Shown here piece by piece: positions 50,868 to 60,308 of a DNA stretch of 64,000 nucleotides; position 1 is the stretch's first letter, and each line of letters begins with the position of its first letter. Position numbers and translations under genes: made by a program. Source of the DNA: CAZGMN01 sp964645765 (GTDB lineage Bacteria > Acidobacteriota > Aminicenantia > Aminicenantales > Aminicenantaceae); assembly GCA_964645765.1 (NCBI GenBank), contig CAZYBE010000004.1, positions 52,939 to 116,938 of the forward strand, written 5' to 3'. The notes under the pieces were generated by a model that worked only from the letters and a program-made list of their open reading frames with translations, was not told the DNA's origin and did not search any database.

Positions 50868-52324
50868 TTTTCTAACTTTTTTTCAACTCTTTCAACAATT
50901 CTTCTGAGCTCTTTTGTTAATTTCGAATCAAGAGTTTCGGGTTGATGAGTTTCGAGTATTTGCTTAGCCTTTTCCCGCGCCCAGTCCTGGGCTCCGTCTT
51001 TCTTTTTTTCCCAGAGAGCATAAGGACGACGGTCCATGTAAGTCGAAAGCCAGAGGTCTCGCATATGTTCCTTGGTATGCTTCTCTGTCAGAAAATTTTT
51101 TCCTGGTCCAACCTTGCGAATAACGTCCAGGGCCAGCGTATCTTCGTTGACGACAATCCCCTCCATCATCTTGCCGACAATGGCAAAGATCTCACAATCC
51201 ATTAACATTTGCTCAAAGGACCAGATGCAGCTTCCGTTCAAAAGCCCGACTCCAAGAAGCATATCAGACATGGCCACTGAAGCCATAAAGGTCGACAGGC
51301 TATTTTCTATGCCAGCTTGCCAGTTGGGTTCTTTTGCTCCAGTAGCAAAGGAGCCCATAGAAAGGGGAACATGATAAAAATCAGAGAGGTCATTGGTTGC
51401 TGCGCCAAAGAGGAAATCTTCAGGACCGCCCCCAGTGTAGGCGCCGGTCCGCAAATCCATCGCAGTTTGGGCTGCTGCGTAAAAAACAGGAGTACCAGGA
51501 TAAGCCAACTGGATCAATGCCAGAGCACTGATGACTTCTGCGTTGCCGACAACGAGGTTTCCGGCAAGGGTGGCAGGAGCGGTGAGGGCACAGGAGGCCA
51601 TAGTCATAAACCCAACCGGCAAACCAAATTCAGCTGCGACCAGAGCAGCCTCTAGACTGCCCTTATCCTGAGCAAGGGGTGATATGGTGCATTGGACAAA
51701 GGAAAGGATCGGTCTCCTGCGCAGAGATTCGATTCCACCGGCTATCAAAGCTGCCATCTCAACGCTTGCCCGGGCTTCTTTCTCGTGGTAGATACTTTCA
51801 GTTTGGGCATGTTTTGTGGAATTTCCCCAAATCGCAAGCAGCTCATGGAGTCCTCTCGATTGAGGCGGACAATCTTGGGCCGAGACTGGAACCCAGTGAA
51901 AAGCAACCTCCTCTAGATAATCAGCAACTCTGGCAATCTCTTCAACATCTTTGAGACATGAACGACGGCGCTCTCCATTCCAGAGGTCAATGACCTCAAA
52001 GCCGCAGCCATCGGTTCCCACGTAGGCATGATTTCCATCCAAAGGTAAATCTTGGTCTGGATTTCGAGCAGCAAGGGTGTAGACAGGAGGAGCCTGTTTT
52101 ATGGCTTCTTCAATGGTATGGCCTGGGATTTTAACGATCTCGGTCTTCCGATTGACTGAGGCGCCATTTGCCTCCCAGATATCGAGCGCTTTAGGAGAAG
52201 GAAATTTCACTCCCACAGATTCAATGATATCTAGGGTAGCCGTGTGAATCCGCTGAACATCTTCTCGGCTGAGGATATCGAGCCTCAAGCGTGGATTGGC
52301 TATGGATTTAATTTTGCTTTTCAT
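50864..52324 (-). CDS. MttB-family methyltransferase, non-pyrrolysine type
   Basis: A 486-residue member of the trimethylamine-methyltransferase (MttB) family: ILSREDVQRIHTATLDIIESVGVKF near the N-terminus, GTDGCGFEVIDL, YVGTDG, FATGAKEPNWQAGIEN in the region that holds pyrrolysine in true MttB. There is no in-frame amber codon; that region reads NWQAG, as in non-pyrrolysine members such as glycine-betaine methyltransferase. It would transfer a methyl group from a quaternary amine to a corrinoid protein. No corrinoid protein or reactivation gene is present in the window. It lies between an M28 peptidase and an amino acid permease. Confidence 0.88.
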   Translation of the reverse strand: MKSKIKSIANPRLRLDILSREDVQRIHTATLDIIESVGVKFPSPKALDIWEANGASVNRKTEIVKIPGHTIEEAIKQAPPVYTLAARNPDQDLPLDGNHAYVGTDGCGFEVIDLWNGERRRSCLKDVEEIARVADYLEEVAFHWVPVSAQDCPPQSRGLHELLAIWGNSTKHAQTESIYHEKEARASVEMAALIAGGIESLRRRPILSFVQCTISPLAQDKGSLEAALVAAEFGLPVGFMTMASCALTAPATLAGNLVVGNAEVISALALIQLAYPGTPVFYAAAQTAMDLRTGAYTGGGPEDFLFGAATNDLSDFYHVPLSMGSFATGAKEPNWQAGIENSLSTFMASVAMSDMLLGVGLLNGSCIWSFEQMLMDCEIFAIVGKMMEGIVVNEDTLALDVIRKVGPGKNFLTEKHTKEHMRDLWLSTYMDRRPYALWEKKKDGAQDWAREKAKQILETHQPETLDSKLTKELRRIVERVEKKLEK

Positions 52325-52396
52325 GGTCTTTCCTCGATTGTTTATTAAACTTCTTTGCCCAAAGCGGCTTAAAAGTTCACTTGAAATTCCTTTTTC

Positions 52397-54538
52397 TCAA
52401 TTCTTCACGCCCAGAAGCAAGGCAATCATTTTCAGCTTCGAATTCACTTTTTTCAATGAATCTTCAAGATTGCGAAGGGCTTGAGCAATCCCTTCTCCAT
52501 CTCCTGCTTCCGCAGCCTCAGTGAGAGCAGGGAGGAGAAGAACATCATACGTATAGCGAGCTCCAAAAATGAGGTGCTTAAACCAATTTCTCTTCGGGAT
52601 TCCCTGAAGAGAGCTAAAGTCTCTCTCTATCTCCATCAAAAGACGATTTATTTTCTGGAGCTTCTCCCCATCGATAGCTTCAGTTTTATTCTTGACAAAA
52701 ATATAAGGATTTATAAGAGAGGCTGTCTTTTTCATTTCCTGGATGAGGGAAAAAAGATTCTCAGATTTTTCTCTCTTTGGGTCATGTTGATTTGACCATT
52801 CCCTGAGATACATTTCCAGTTCGCTGGCATACTCTTCGTAATCAAGGGGAAGAATGGAGTCGCAAGCAAGATCGATGACCATAACCGCCCAGATATTGGC
52901 TAAGCAAGCTGTGTACGACATTCCTGGATCTCCGAAATGACTCATCCAGTAATAATTGTCATACATGGAATGATAAACTCCATAATCACCTGAAAAAGTC
53001 ATATCAAGGGCTGGAGCACCCAGGTGATTCAAAAAAACAGTATGGTCTGTTCCACTTCCAATAGGATTTACCTTTCCACTTCCTGATGCAATTGCAATAG
53101 TTCCTCTTTCTTGAGGCCCTTTTTTCCATGAGTTATAAACAGGTTCTCTGGAAGTTGGATCATTCACTTCCCTCAAGGCTTGGATAATCAAACGAGAAAA
53201 GCTGGGAACAGCCTGAACATTAAAATTTTTTCCTGAAGCAGCACTGTCAACGTTGAGATAAGCGACGAGATTCTTTTTTAGCCATTCCCGATTATCTTCA
53301 CCCCACTCAGTTGAACCTGTTAGCGTAAATTCTTCAGCGTCCCAGCTGGCAAAATAGACTGTTCGTTTCAGCTTATAGCCAGCTTTTTTAGCATCAGCTA
53401 AGGATTTTGCCAATTCCATCAAGCAAGCCGTGCCGCTCGAAGGGTCATGCCCTCCGAAAACCCAGGCATCTCGATGATTTCCGACTAAAACGATCCCTTC
53501 TGAAGAATCAGTTCCCTTGATACATCCGATAACATTGGTAATTTTCGCGATGGGGTCTTTCATTTTTACTTTCATCTGGACGCGGGCTTCGGGCCCGCCA
53601 AGACGATAGGTAACGGGAAGAGCTCCTCTCCACTCTTTAGGCGCTTCTTCTCCGCCAATGACCTCTAAGAGGATGAGGGCATCTTGAGCAGAGAGAGGAA
53701 CGCTCATAATTTTTGGAAGCGAAGCGGCTTCAGCCTTAGGAATTCTTTTACAGCCGGGCTTTGAAGCCCATCCAGGAGTCAGTGGATCTCCTGGGTAGAG
53801 GAAATCATAAGGGATGCCTCCTCGCTGGATATGACTCATTGGACCCCACGGACCGTTGGGAAAGACGGACCCCCGGGCAAAACCATCATCCTTTGGATCG
53901 GAATAGATGAGAAGGGCAGCTAAGCCTCTTTTTTCTGCCGTATAGGCTTTGAATCCTCGGTAACTATAAGGAGAGGAGTATCTGACCAAGGCAATCCTAC
54001 CTTTGAGTTCTACCCCTATTTTCTCGAGGTAATCATAATCTTGGGGATTTCCGCCATTAGCATAGATAAGGGGGGCGGTGATTTCTCCTGAAAGAGAGTA
54101 AGCGTTATAAGGAATTCCAACCCTGGGATTCAACGTATCCGGGTCCTCCTCATAGCCTTCTTCTCTAAGGCTGAGCGCCTGTTTCTTGGGGGATGTCAAT
54201 TCAACGCTGATTGATTCCGGATAAGAAAGAAGAACATCGTAGGAAACTTTATAAACCTTATCAAGGCCATAGGCCTTCCATTCGTTCATGATAAAATCTG
54301 CCAGTTCATCATTTCTGGGCGAGGAAGCAACATGGGGCTCTGATGTTAGATACCTTAAATTTTTGTCTATCCTTTGAGGAGATATCGTCTTTGATACAAA
54401 AGCTTTAAAAGAAAAATTTTCTATTTGTTCAGGAAAGACTCGGTTATCTCGCCCGCGTAGCAGGGGGAAAAAAGAAAGAGCTATGAATGACACTATCAGA
54501 ATCAATGCCAATTTTCTGGATAATGGATGGATCTTCAT
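52397..54538 (-). CDS. M28 glutamate carboxypeptidase II-like peptidase
   Basis: A 713-residue protein of the transferrin-receptor/glutamate-carboxypeptidase II type. It has an N-terminal membrane or signal helix (about 8-26), a PA domain (about 130-320), a co-catalytic zinc domain (VGNHRDAWVFGGHDPSSGTA, SWDAEEFTLTGSTEW, LNVDSAASG, GSGTDHTVF, YHSMYDNYYW) and a C-terminal helical dimerisation domain. All zinc ligands are present. Relatives split C-terminal Glu from acidic peptides and folate polyglutamates. It is the first gene of a three-gene minus-strand unit with MttB and the permease. Ribosome site AAGGAGATAGAG. Confidence 0.91.
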   Translation of the reverse strand: MKIHPLSRKLALILIVSFIALSFFPLLRGRDNRVFPEQIENFSFKAFVSKTISPQRIDKNLRYLTSEPHVASSPRNDELADFIMNEWKAYGLDKVYKVSYDVLLSYPESISVELTSPKKQALSLREEGYEEDPDTLNPRVGIPYNAYSLSGEITAPLIYANGGNPQDYDYLEKIGVELKGRIALVRYSSPYSYRGFKAYTAEKRGLAALLIYSDPKDDGFARGSVFPNGPWGPMSHIQRGGIPYDFLYPGDPLTPGWASKPGCKRIPKAEAASLPKIMSVPLSAQDALILLEVIGGEEAPKEWRGALPVTYRLGGPEARVQMKVKMKDPIAKITNVIGCIKGTDSSEGIVLVGNHRDAWVFGGHDPSSGTACLMELAKSLADAKKAGYKLKRTVYFASWDAEEFTLTGSTEWGEDNREWLKKNLVAYLNVDSAASGKNFNVQAVPSFSRLIIQALREVNDPTSREPVYNSWKKGPQERGTIAIASGSGKVNPIGSGTDHTVFLNHLGAPALDMTFSGDYGVYHSMYDNYYWMSHFGDPGMSYTACLANIWAVMVIDLACDSILPLDYEEYASELEMYLREWSNQHDPKREKSENLFSLIQEMKKTASLINPYIFVKNKTEAIDGEKLQKINRLLMEIERDFSSLQGIPKRNWFKHLIFGARYTYDVLLLPALTEAAEAGDGEGIAQALRNLEDSLKKVNSKLKMIALLLGVKN

Positions 54539-54657
54539 CTCTATCTCCTTTTTTTCGTTATAGTCAATTGAGCAGGAAATAAATCAAAAATAACGAAAAT
54601 GGAGAACTTTAACAGACATAATGATACTCCAAAGAATTTTTTTCAAGCTAAAAATTC

Positions 54658-54686
54658 TTGACAATGGAAAATGAGCTCGCAATAAT
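54658..54686 (+). promoter_or_regulatory. Promoter for the 54.8-62 kb catabolic operon
   Basis: TTGACA (54658-54663), exactly 17 bases, AATAAT (54681-54686). A start near 54693 leaves a leader of about 130 bases before ATG 54822, in which I find no riboswitch or attenuator. Confidence 0.55.
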
Positions 54687-54821
54687 AATTTCATTCTGCG
54701 GAATAGAATTTTATATAACGGCACAGCTCAATGAAAGATAAGCTCATTTTTCCTCTTCAAGAGACGACCAAAGCCATCTCTCTAGCTCTCGGCTTTGAGG
54801 CCAATAAAAAATTTTAAAAAC

Positions 54822-56183
54822 ATGAGCCCTCAGTACCCTCAAGGAAATGTTTTTTACCGAAATCTTCATTACTCTTATCCTCTGATCAGTCATGGCCAAG
54901 GTCTCTTCCTCTATGATACGAATGGCAAAAGATACCTTGATGGAAGCGGTGGAGCGGCTGTGGTCAACATCGGACATGGAGTTAGAGAAGTGGCAGAGTC
55001 CCTTTCCCATCAGGCTCTCAAAACTGGCTATACAAGCGGAATGCACTTCAGCCACATTCCAGTTGAAAAATTGGCAGAGCACGTTTCAGAGTTTATTCCC
55101 TTTCCTGATGCTAAATTATACTTTCTTTCGAGCGGTTCTGAAGCCATAGAAGCATCAGTGAAACTCGCCCGCCAATACTGGGTCGAGAGAAATAAGAATA
55201 CTAAAGTTCACATTATCTCTCGTAAGCCAAGCTACCACGGAAATACTCTCGGAGCTCTCGCATTATCTGCTCGAGAGCATTATAAAGATACATTTCGCCC
55301 TCTGTTGGCTGAAAACGAAAAGATTCCTGCTCCTTACTGCTACCGGTGTTTTTGGAAGGAACAGTATCCTGATTGCCAGCTGAAGTGCGCTTATGAGCTG
55401 GAAAAAACAATTTTGAAATTGGGAAAGGAGAATGTTTCCGCATTCCTGACAGAGGTTATCGGAGGGGCCTCCTCGGGAGCCTCTGTGCCACCTGCGGAAT
55501 ATTTTCAAATTGTTCGCAGAATATGCGATGAACATGAAGTTCTGCTCATTGTGGATGAGATTATGACAGGAATCGGCCGAACAGGGAAATGGCTTGCCTG
55601 CCATCACTTTGATCTGTCGCCTGATATCATTGTCATGGGAAAAGGACTCACGAGCGGCTACTTTCCTTTAAGTGCCCTGGCTGTAAAGCAAGGCATAGTT
55701 GATGCTCTTTATAAAAATGGGAAGAGTTTTCTCCACGCTCAAACGTTTTCTCATCATCCTGTTGGATGTTCCGCTGGGCTGGCGACGCTCGAATACTTAA
55801 AAAAGAATAGATTAGTGGATCAGAGTCTTAAGATGGGCAAGGTGCTTAAGGAAGAACTGTCGCCTCTTCTTTCTCACCCTCATGTTGGAGATATCCGAGG
55901 AAAAGGGCTTCTCGTGGGGATTGAGTTTGTCTCTGAAAAGGAGACAAAGAAGCCCTTTCCCCGAGATAAAAAATATGTAGAACATTTCCTCTCTCAAGCC
56001 ATGGAGAGGGGGCTGATACTCTGGCCAAATGTTGCCCAGGCAGATGGAGTTAACGGAGATTTAATCTTACTTGCTCCGCCCTTTATAATCAGCCAGAATG
56101 AGATCTCCCAGATTGTTAAGACTCTGGAAGAGGTCTTATCAGAAATGAAAAAAACGTATGAAGGAGGGAGGAATGAAAAATGA
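54822..56183 (+). CDS. Class III aminotransferase 1
   Basis: A 453-residue PLP enzyme of the omega-amino-acid group (GABA/ornithine/taurine type). Motifs are SSGSEAIEAS, the PLP-binding VDEIMTGIGRTG and Schiff-base lysine in VMGKGLTSG. A cysteine-rich insertion YCYRC-x8-C-x3-C resembles that of archaeal broad-range omega-transaminases. It moves a terminal or beta amino group to 2-oxoglutarate. It is the first gene of the operon; the aldehyde dehydrogenase starts 11 bases inside its end. No strong ribosome site precedes the ATG at 54822, and a TTG at 54795 is in frame. Confidence 0.9.
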   Translation: MSPQYPQGNVFYRNLHYSYPLISHGQGLFLYDTNGKRYLDGSGGAAVVNIGHGVREVAESLSHQALKTGYTSGMHFSHIPVEKLAEHVSEFIPFPDAKLYFLSSGSEAIEASVKLARQYWVERNKNTKVHIISRKPSYHGNTLGALALSAREHYKDTFRPLLAENEKIPAPYCYRCFWKEQYPDCQLKCAYELEKTILKLGKENVSAFLTEVIGGASSGASVPPAEYFQIVRRICDEHEVLLIVDEIMTGIGRTGKWLACHHFDLSPDIIVMGKGLTSGYFPLSALAVKQGIVDALYKNGKSFLHAQTFSHHPVGCSAGLATLEYLKKNRLVDQSLKMGKVLKEELSPLLSHPHVGDIRGKGLLVGIEFVSEKETKKPFPRDKKYVEHFLSQAMERGLILWPNVAQADGVNGDLILLAPPFIISQNEISQIVKTLEEVLSEMKKTYEGGRNEK

Positions 56184-57747
56184 TAAAGCTTTCAAGGTGA
56201 CGTACACAACCTTAGATTCAGCCGGCCTTGAAGCATTTCACCAAGCTTACGATAGGGCTGTCAAAGGCGTTCAGACCCAATTTGGCCGCTCCCACCCTCA
56301 TTACATTGGCGGCAAGGAAATTCGAAAAGGGGATGAATTTTCGGATACAAGTCCTACGAACAGAGAGCTTCTCATTGGAAAGTTTCAGAGAGGAGGAGCA
56401 GCTGAACTCAAGGCCGCGGTTGAGGCTGCAGCTTCCGCTTTCCCTTCTTGGCGAGACTTAAATTACAAGGAACGCTGTGCAAGAATGAGAAGAGCAGCGC
56501 AATTGATAGCTGAAAAAAAGTATGAATTGGCCGCTATCATGAGTTATGAAGCTGGAAAGAATCGGCTGGAAGCTATGGGTGACGTTGAGGAGTCAGCTGA
56601 CCTCATTCTCTATTACTGTTCCCAAATGGAAAGAGCAGAGGGTTTTGTCCTCTCGATGAGCAAATTAAGTCCTAACGAACGATCGATCAGTGTTTTACGG
56701 CCCTTTGGAGTCTGGATGGTTATTTCTCCCTTCAATTTCCCCTTGGCTCTGGCTACGGGGATGAGCGCCGGTGTCTTGATTGCTGGAAACACCGCCGTTT
56801 TTAAGCCTTCTTCAGATACCCCTTTCATAGGTCTCAAGCTCTATGAAATTTACCGCGAAGCCGGAATACCAGAAGGAGTCATAAATTTTATCACCGGTCC
56901 AGGAAGTAACTTTGAAGAAGCCACTTTTCTAAGCAAGGATATAGCTGGGTTGGTATTCACCGGTTCCTCTGAAGTGGGGATGAAAATTTATCACGGTTTT
57001 AGTCGAGACTATCCCCGCTCCTGCATCCTTGAAATGGGAAGTAAAAACCCGGCAATAGTTACAGAGAATGCAGACTTAGATATGGCAGCTGAGGGCGTGA
57101 TGAAATCAGCCTTTGGCTTGGGAGGACAGAAATGCAGTGCCTGTTCAAGAGTCTATGTGCATAAAAACGTCGAAAAAGCTTTTTTAGAGAAACTCTTAGA
57201 GAGAACTCGTCAGATCAAGATCGGAGATCCAACTCAACGTGATATATATCTTGGACCCTTAATCAACCAAAGAGCTCTTGATACATTTAAAAAATGGACA
57301 GATATCTGCAGAAAACAGGGCATCATCATCACTGGAGGACATGTTCTCAGCGATGGCGCCTTGGCTAAAGGGTTTTTTGTAGAGCCAACCATTGTTACCG
57401 GCATGCCTAAGCAACACCTAATCTTCCATGAGGAACTCTTTTTGCCGCTCTTAGTTGAAGCCCCAGTCAATTCTCTCCAGGAAGCCATCAAGGAATGCAA
57501 TAAAGTTGACTATGGCTTGACTGCTGGCATTTTTAGTAAAGATAAAAAAGAAATCGAATATTTCTTCAATGGAATTGAGTCAGGTGTACTCTATGCCAAC
57601 AGACGCTCTGGTGCTACCACAGGAGCTTGGCCTGGTGTCCAGCCTTTTTGTGGCTGGAAAAAATCAGGCTCAACGGGCAAAGGGGGTTGTGGTCCTTACT
57701 ATGTCCAGCAATTTATGCGGGAACAGAGCCGTACGATCATGGAATAA
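56173..57747 (+). CDS. Aldehyde dehydrogenase, glutamate-semialdehyde (P5C) dehydrogenase-like
   Basis: A 524-residue NAD(P)-dependent enzyme. Motifs are PFNFPLALATGMSAGVLIAGN, FTGSSEVG, a Glu region LEMGSKNP and catalytic Cys in GGQKCSACSR. The C-terminal NRRSGATTGAWPGVQPFCGW and FMREQSRT segments are hallmarks of the 1-pyrroline-5-carboxylate dehydrogenase branch, which oxidises amino-acid semialdehydes to dicarboxylic amino acids. Start at 56173 is set by GAAGGAGGGAGGA and overlaps the aminotransferase gene. Here it likely oxidises the semialdehyde made by one of the neighbouring aminotransferases. Confidence 0.9.
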   Translation: MKNDKAFKVTYTTLDSAGLEAFHQAYDRAVKGVQTQFGRSHPHYIGGKEIRKGDEFSDTSPTNRELLIGKFQRGGAAELKAAVEAAASAFPSWRDLNYKERCARMRRAAQLIAEKKYELAAIMSYEAGKNRLEAMGDVEESADLILYYCSQMERAEGFVLSMSKLSPNERSISVLRPFGVWMVISPFNFPLALATGMSAGVLIAGNTAVFKPSSDTPFIGLKLYEIYREAGIPEGVINFITGPGSNFEEATFLSKDIAGLVFTGSSEVGMKIYHGFSRDYPRSCILEMGSKNPAIVTENADLDMAAEGVMKSAFGLGGQKCSACSRVYVHKNVEKAFLEKLLERTRQIKIGDPTQRDIYLGPLINQRALDTFKKWTDICRKQGIIITGGHVLSDGALAKGFFVEPTIVTGMPKQHLIFHEELFLPLLVEAPVNSLQEAIKECNKVDYGLTAGIFSKDKKEIEYFFNGIESGVLYANRRSGATTGAWPGVQPFCGWKKSGSTGKGGCGPYYVQQFMREQSRTIME

Positions 57748-57761
57748 AAGGAAGGAGAGCC

Positions 57762-58955
57762 ATGAGTCTTGAAAGAGAAAGAGTAATTATTTTGAGTGCC
57801 GTAAGGACGCCTGTTGGCAAATTCGGGGGCTCATTTAAGGACATAAATGCTGTTTCCTTAGGTGTCATTGCTTCCGAGGAGGCTATGAAAAGAGCTCATA
57901 TCGAACCATCCCAGATTGATGAAGTGATTTTTGGACAGGCACGACAGGCGGGAAACAGACCTAACCCTGCTCGCCAAATCCTGTACAAAACGAGAATTCC
58001 TGTGGAGCGAACAGCTTTCACGGTGAATAAAGCATGTGCCTCAGGCATTAAAGCTATTCACCTCGGGTATCAATCCCTCCTCCTTGGAGAGAATAAAATT
58101 GTTTTGGTTGGTGGCATAGAAAACATGTCTCAAATTCCCTATTTCCTCGATATGGCTAGGTGGGGATACCGCCTCGGCGACGGTGTCCTTGTGGACGGAA
58201 TGTACAGAGATGGGCTGTTCTGTCCCCTGGCAGAAATGATAATGGGAAAGACAGCAGAGCTTCTGGCAGAAAAATACAACATCTCACGTCAAGAGCAGGA
58301 TGATTATGCCTTCCAGAGCCAGATGAAGGCAAAAAAAGCCATAGAGGAGGGAACATTTAAGGAAGAAATTGTTCCTGTCAAGGTTAAGGACACGAAAGGT
58401 AATGAAGTCCCTATAACAACTGACGAACATCCCCGGCCTGATACAACGTTAGAGAAGCTTTCGAAGCTTCCCCCTGTTTTTAAAGAGGGGGGAACAGTTA
58501 CAGCTGGTAACTCCTCCGGGCTCACCGATGGAGCTGCAGCCCTCATCTTAACAACTGAATCCCAGGCAAAATACCTTGGTTTGACTCCCATGGCTGAGAT
58601 CCTGGGGATTACTTCTGCTGGAGTTAAACCTGAAGAAATGGGGCTGGGACCAGTGCCTGCAACCCTCAAACTTCTGAAGCAGCTTAAACTCAATCTCAAC
58701 GATATAGACCTCATTGAGATTAACGAGGCCTTTGCTGCTCAAGTCCTTGCCGTGGAACGAGAGATTCACTGGGATACAAACAAGCGAAATATAAAAGGTG
58801 GGGCGATTGCGTTGGGCCATCCTATTGGATGCACAGCGGCAAAAATTACAGTAACTCTGCTTCACAGCCTAATCCAGGAAAACAAAGAACTTGGACTCGC
58901 TACCCTTTGCGTCAGTGGGGGACAGGGAATGTCACTTATGCTAAAAAGAATGTAG
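57762..58955 (+). CDS. Thiolase (acetyl-CoA acyltransferase)
   Basis: A 397-residue thiolase. Active residues are Cys in NKACASGIKA, His in GGAIALGHPIGCTAAK and Cys in CVSGGQGM, and the N-terminus VIILSAVRTPVGKFGGSF is typical. It cleaves 3-oxoacyl-CoA with CoA to acetyl-CoA plus a shortened acyl-CoA, or runs in reverse. The family covers both acetoacetyl-CoA and 3-oxoadipyl-CoA thiolases, and sequence reading alone does not choose. The next-door CatIJ-like CoA-transferase would fit 3-oxoadipyl-CoA. Start at 57762 follows AAGGAGAGCC; a longer in-frame codon lies in the previous gene. Confidence 0.91.
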   Translation: MSLERERVIILSAVRTPVGKFGGSFKDINAVSLGVIASEEAMKRAHIEPSQIDEVIFGQARQAGNRPNPARQILYKTRIPVERTAFTVNKACASGIKAIHLGYQSLLLGENKIVLVGGIENMSQIPYFLDMARWGYRLGDGVLVDGMYRDGLFCPLAEMIMGKTAELLAEKYNISRQEQDDYAFQSQMKAKKAIEEGTFKEEIVPVKVKDTKGNEVPITTDEHPRPDTTLEKLSKLPPVFKEGGTVTAGNSSGLTDGAAALILTTESQAKYLGLTPMAEILGITSAGVKPEEMGLGPVPATLKLLKQLKLNLNDIDLIEINEAFAAQVLAVEREIHWDTNKRNIKGGAIALGHPIGCTAAKITVTLLHSLIQENKELGLATLCVSGGQGMSLMLKRM

Positions 58956-58966
58956 AGAGGTTCATC

Positions 58967-60292
58967 ATGTCTCTACCCTATCCAAAAATTAGAACAGAAC
59001 TACCGGGCAAAAAGGCAAGAAAAATTATAGAAAAAGATAGACGCTACACCTCAAGTTCATACATTAAGGAATATCCTTTGGTGATCGAGAGGGGAAGAGG
59101 CGCAATGGTTGAGGATGTGGATGGGAACCAGTTTTTAGATTTTATGGCCGGAATTGCTGTCAATGTTACTGGTTACAGTCATCCCAAAGTCGTTGAAGCC
59201 ATAAAGAATCAGAGTGAAAAATTTCTCCATATCTGCGGGACTGATTTCTATTATGCTTCTTTTTCTCATCTGGCTGAACGGTTGGCAAAAAAAGGACCGA
59301 TGCGGGGTGAAAAGAGTATTTTCTTTACCAATTCGGGCTCAGAGGCCGTAGAAACAGCGATTAAGCTTGTACGGTACCAGACCCAAAGGCCCTACATCAT
59401 CTCTTTCCTTGGGGCCTTTCACGGAAGGACGATGGGAGCTTTGAGTTTGACTGCAAGCAAGTCAATCCAGAGAAGCTTTTTTGCCCCTTTTATACCTGGA
59501 GTTTATCATGTGCCCTACGGCTACTGTTATCGATGCCCCTACAAGCTTAAATATAGCTCTTGTGGAATATACTGTGCAGAAGCCATCGAAAAAATTCTCT
59601 GCAAATCACTCTTCAGTCCTCAAGAAATTTCTGCCATTTTCGTTGAACCCATTCAGGGTGAAGGAGGATACATTGTTCCTCCAGCGGAATTCCATGAAAA
59701 ACTTCGGGAATTTTCGCAAAAGCACAATATCATCCTCGTTGTAGACGAAATTCAATCGGGCATGGGGCGGACAGGCAAATTCTTTGCCATAGAGAATTTT
59801 CAAGTTGAGCCCGATGTCATTCTCCTTGCCAAAGGATTGGCTTCAGGCCTTCCTCTCGGTGCTGTAATTTCAAAGAAAAAATTTATGACATGGGAATCAG
59901 GGTCACATGGCAATACCTTTGGCGGTAATCCGGTTGCCTGTGAAGCAGCAATGGCTACACTCGATCTCATCGAAAGTGGCTTAATGAAAAATGCGTTAAA
60001 AATGGGGTCTTTGCTAATAGAAAAATTAAGGAAGCTTAAGAAGCAACACGCTATCATTGGCGATGTCCGCGGCAAGGGCCTCATGATTGGCGTTGAATTG
60101 GTAAAGGATCGCAATACTCGAGAACCTGCAATTCGTGAGGCTCATGAGATTGCGGAAAAGGCTTTTAAAAAAGGACTTTTGATACTTCCCTGTGGAGAAA
60201 ACGTGATTCGTTTTTCCCCGCCTCTCATTGTTTCCGCTGAAGAGATTTCTGTGGCAGTCAATATCTTTTCAAAAATTTTAGCCAATTATTAA
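58967..60292 (+). CDS. Class III aminotransferase 2
   Basis: A 441-residue PLP enzyme distinct from the first. Motifs are NSGSEAVETAIKL, GAFHGRTMGAL, VDEIQSGMGRTG and Lys in LLAKGLASGLPLG, with VPYGYCYRCPYK-x-C-x-C cysteines as in archaeal 4-aminobutyrate aminotransferases. Two such enzymes in one operon suggest two amino groups are removed, from one substrate or from two. The start at 58967 follows AGAGAGG and lies 11 bases after the thiolase stop; a longer frame starting inside the thiolase gene is unlikely. The CoA-transferase genes follow 16 bases later. Confidence 0.9.
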   Translation: MSLPYPKIRTELPGKKARKIIEKDRRYTSSSYIKEYPLVIERGRGAMVEDVDGNQFLDFMAGIAVNVTGYSHPKVVEAIKNQSEKFLHICGTDFYYASFSHLAERLAKKGPMRGEKSIFFTNSGSEAVETAIKLVRYQTQRPYIISFLGAFHGRTMGALSLTASKSIQRSFFAPFIPGVYHVPYGYCYRCPYKLKYSSCGIYCAEAIEKILCKSLFSPQEISAIFVEPIQGEGGYIVPPAEFHEKLREFSQKHNIILVVDEIQSGMGRTGKFFAIENFQVEPDVILLAKGLASGLPLGAVISKKKFMTWESGSHGNTFGGNPVACEAAMATLDLIESGLMKNALKMGSLLIEKLRKLKKQHAIIGDVRGKGLMIGVELVKDRNTREPAIREAHEIAEKAFKKGLLILPCGENVIRFSPPLIVSAEEISVAVNIFSKILANY

Positions 60293-60308
60293 AAGGAGAA
60301 TTTCTCCT

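Noticed and set aside
50864..52324. A pyrrolysine-containing methyltransferase
   Set aside because: No in-frame amber codon occurs; the frame is complete at the usual length and the critical region is NWQAG.
57627..57761. Longer start for the thiolase
   Set aside because: It would begin within the aldehyde dehydrogenase; the usual thiolase N-terminus and a ribosome site are at 57762.
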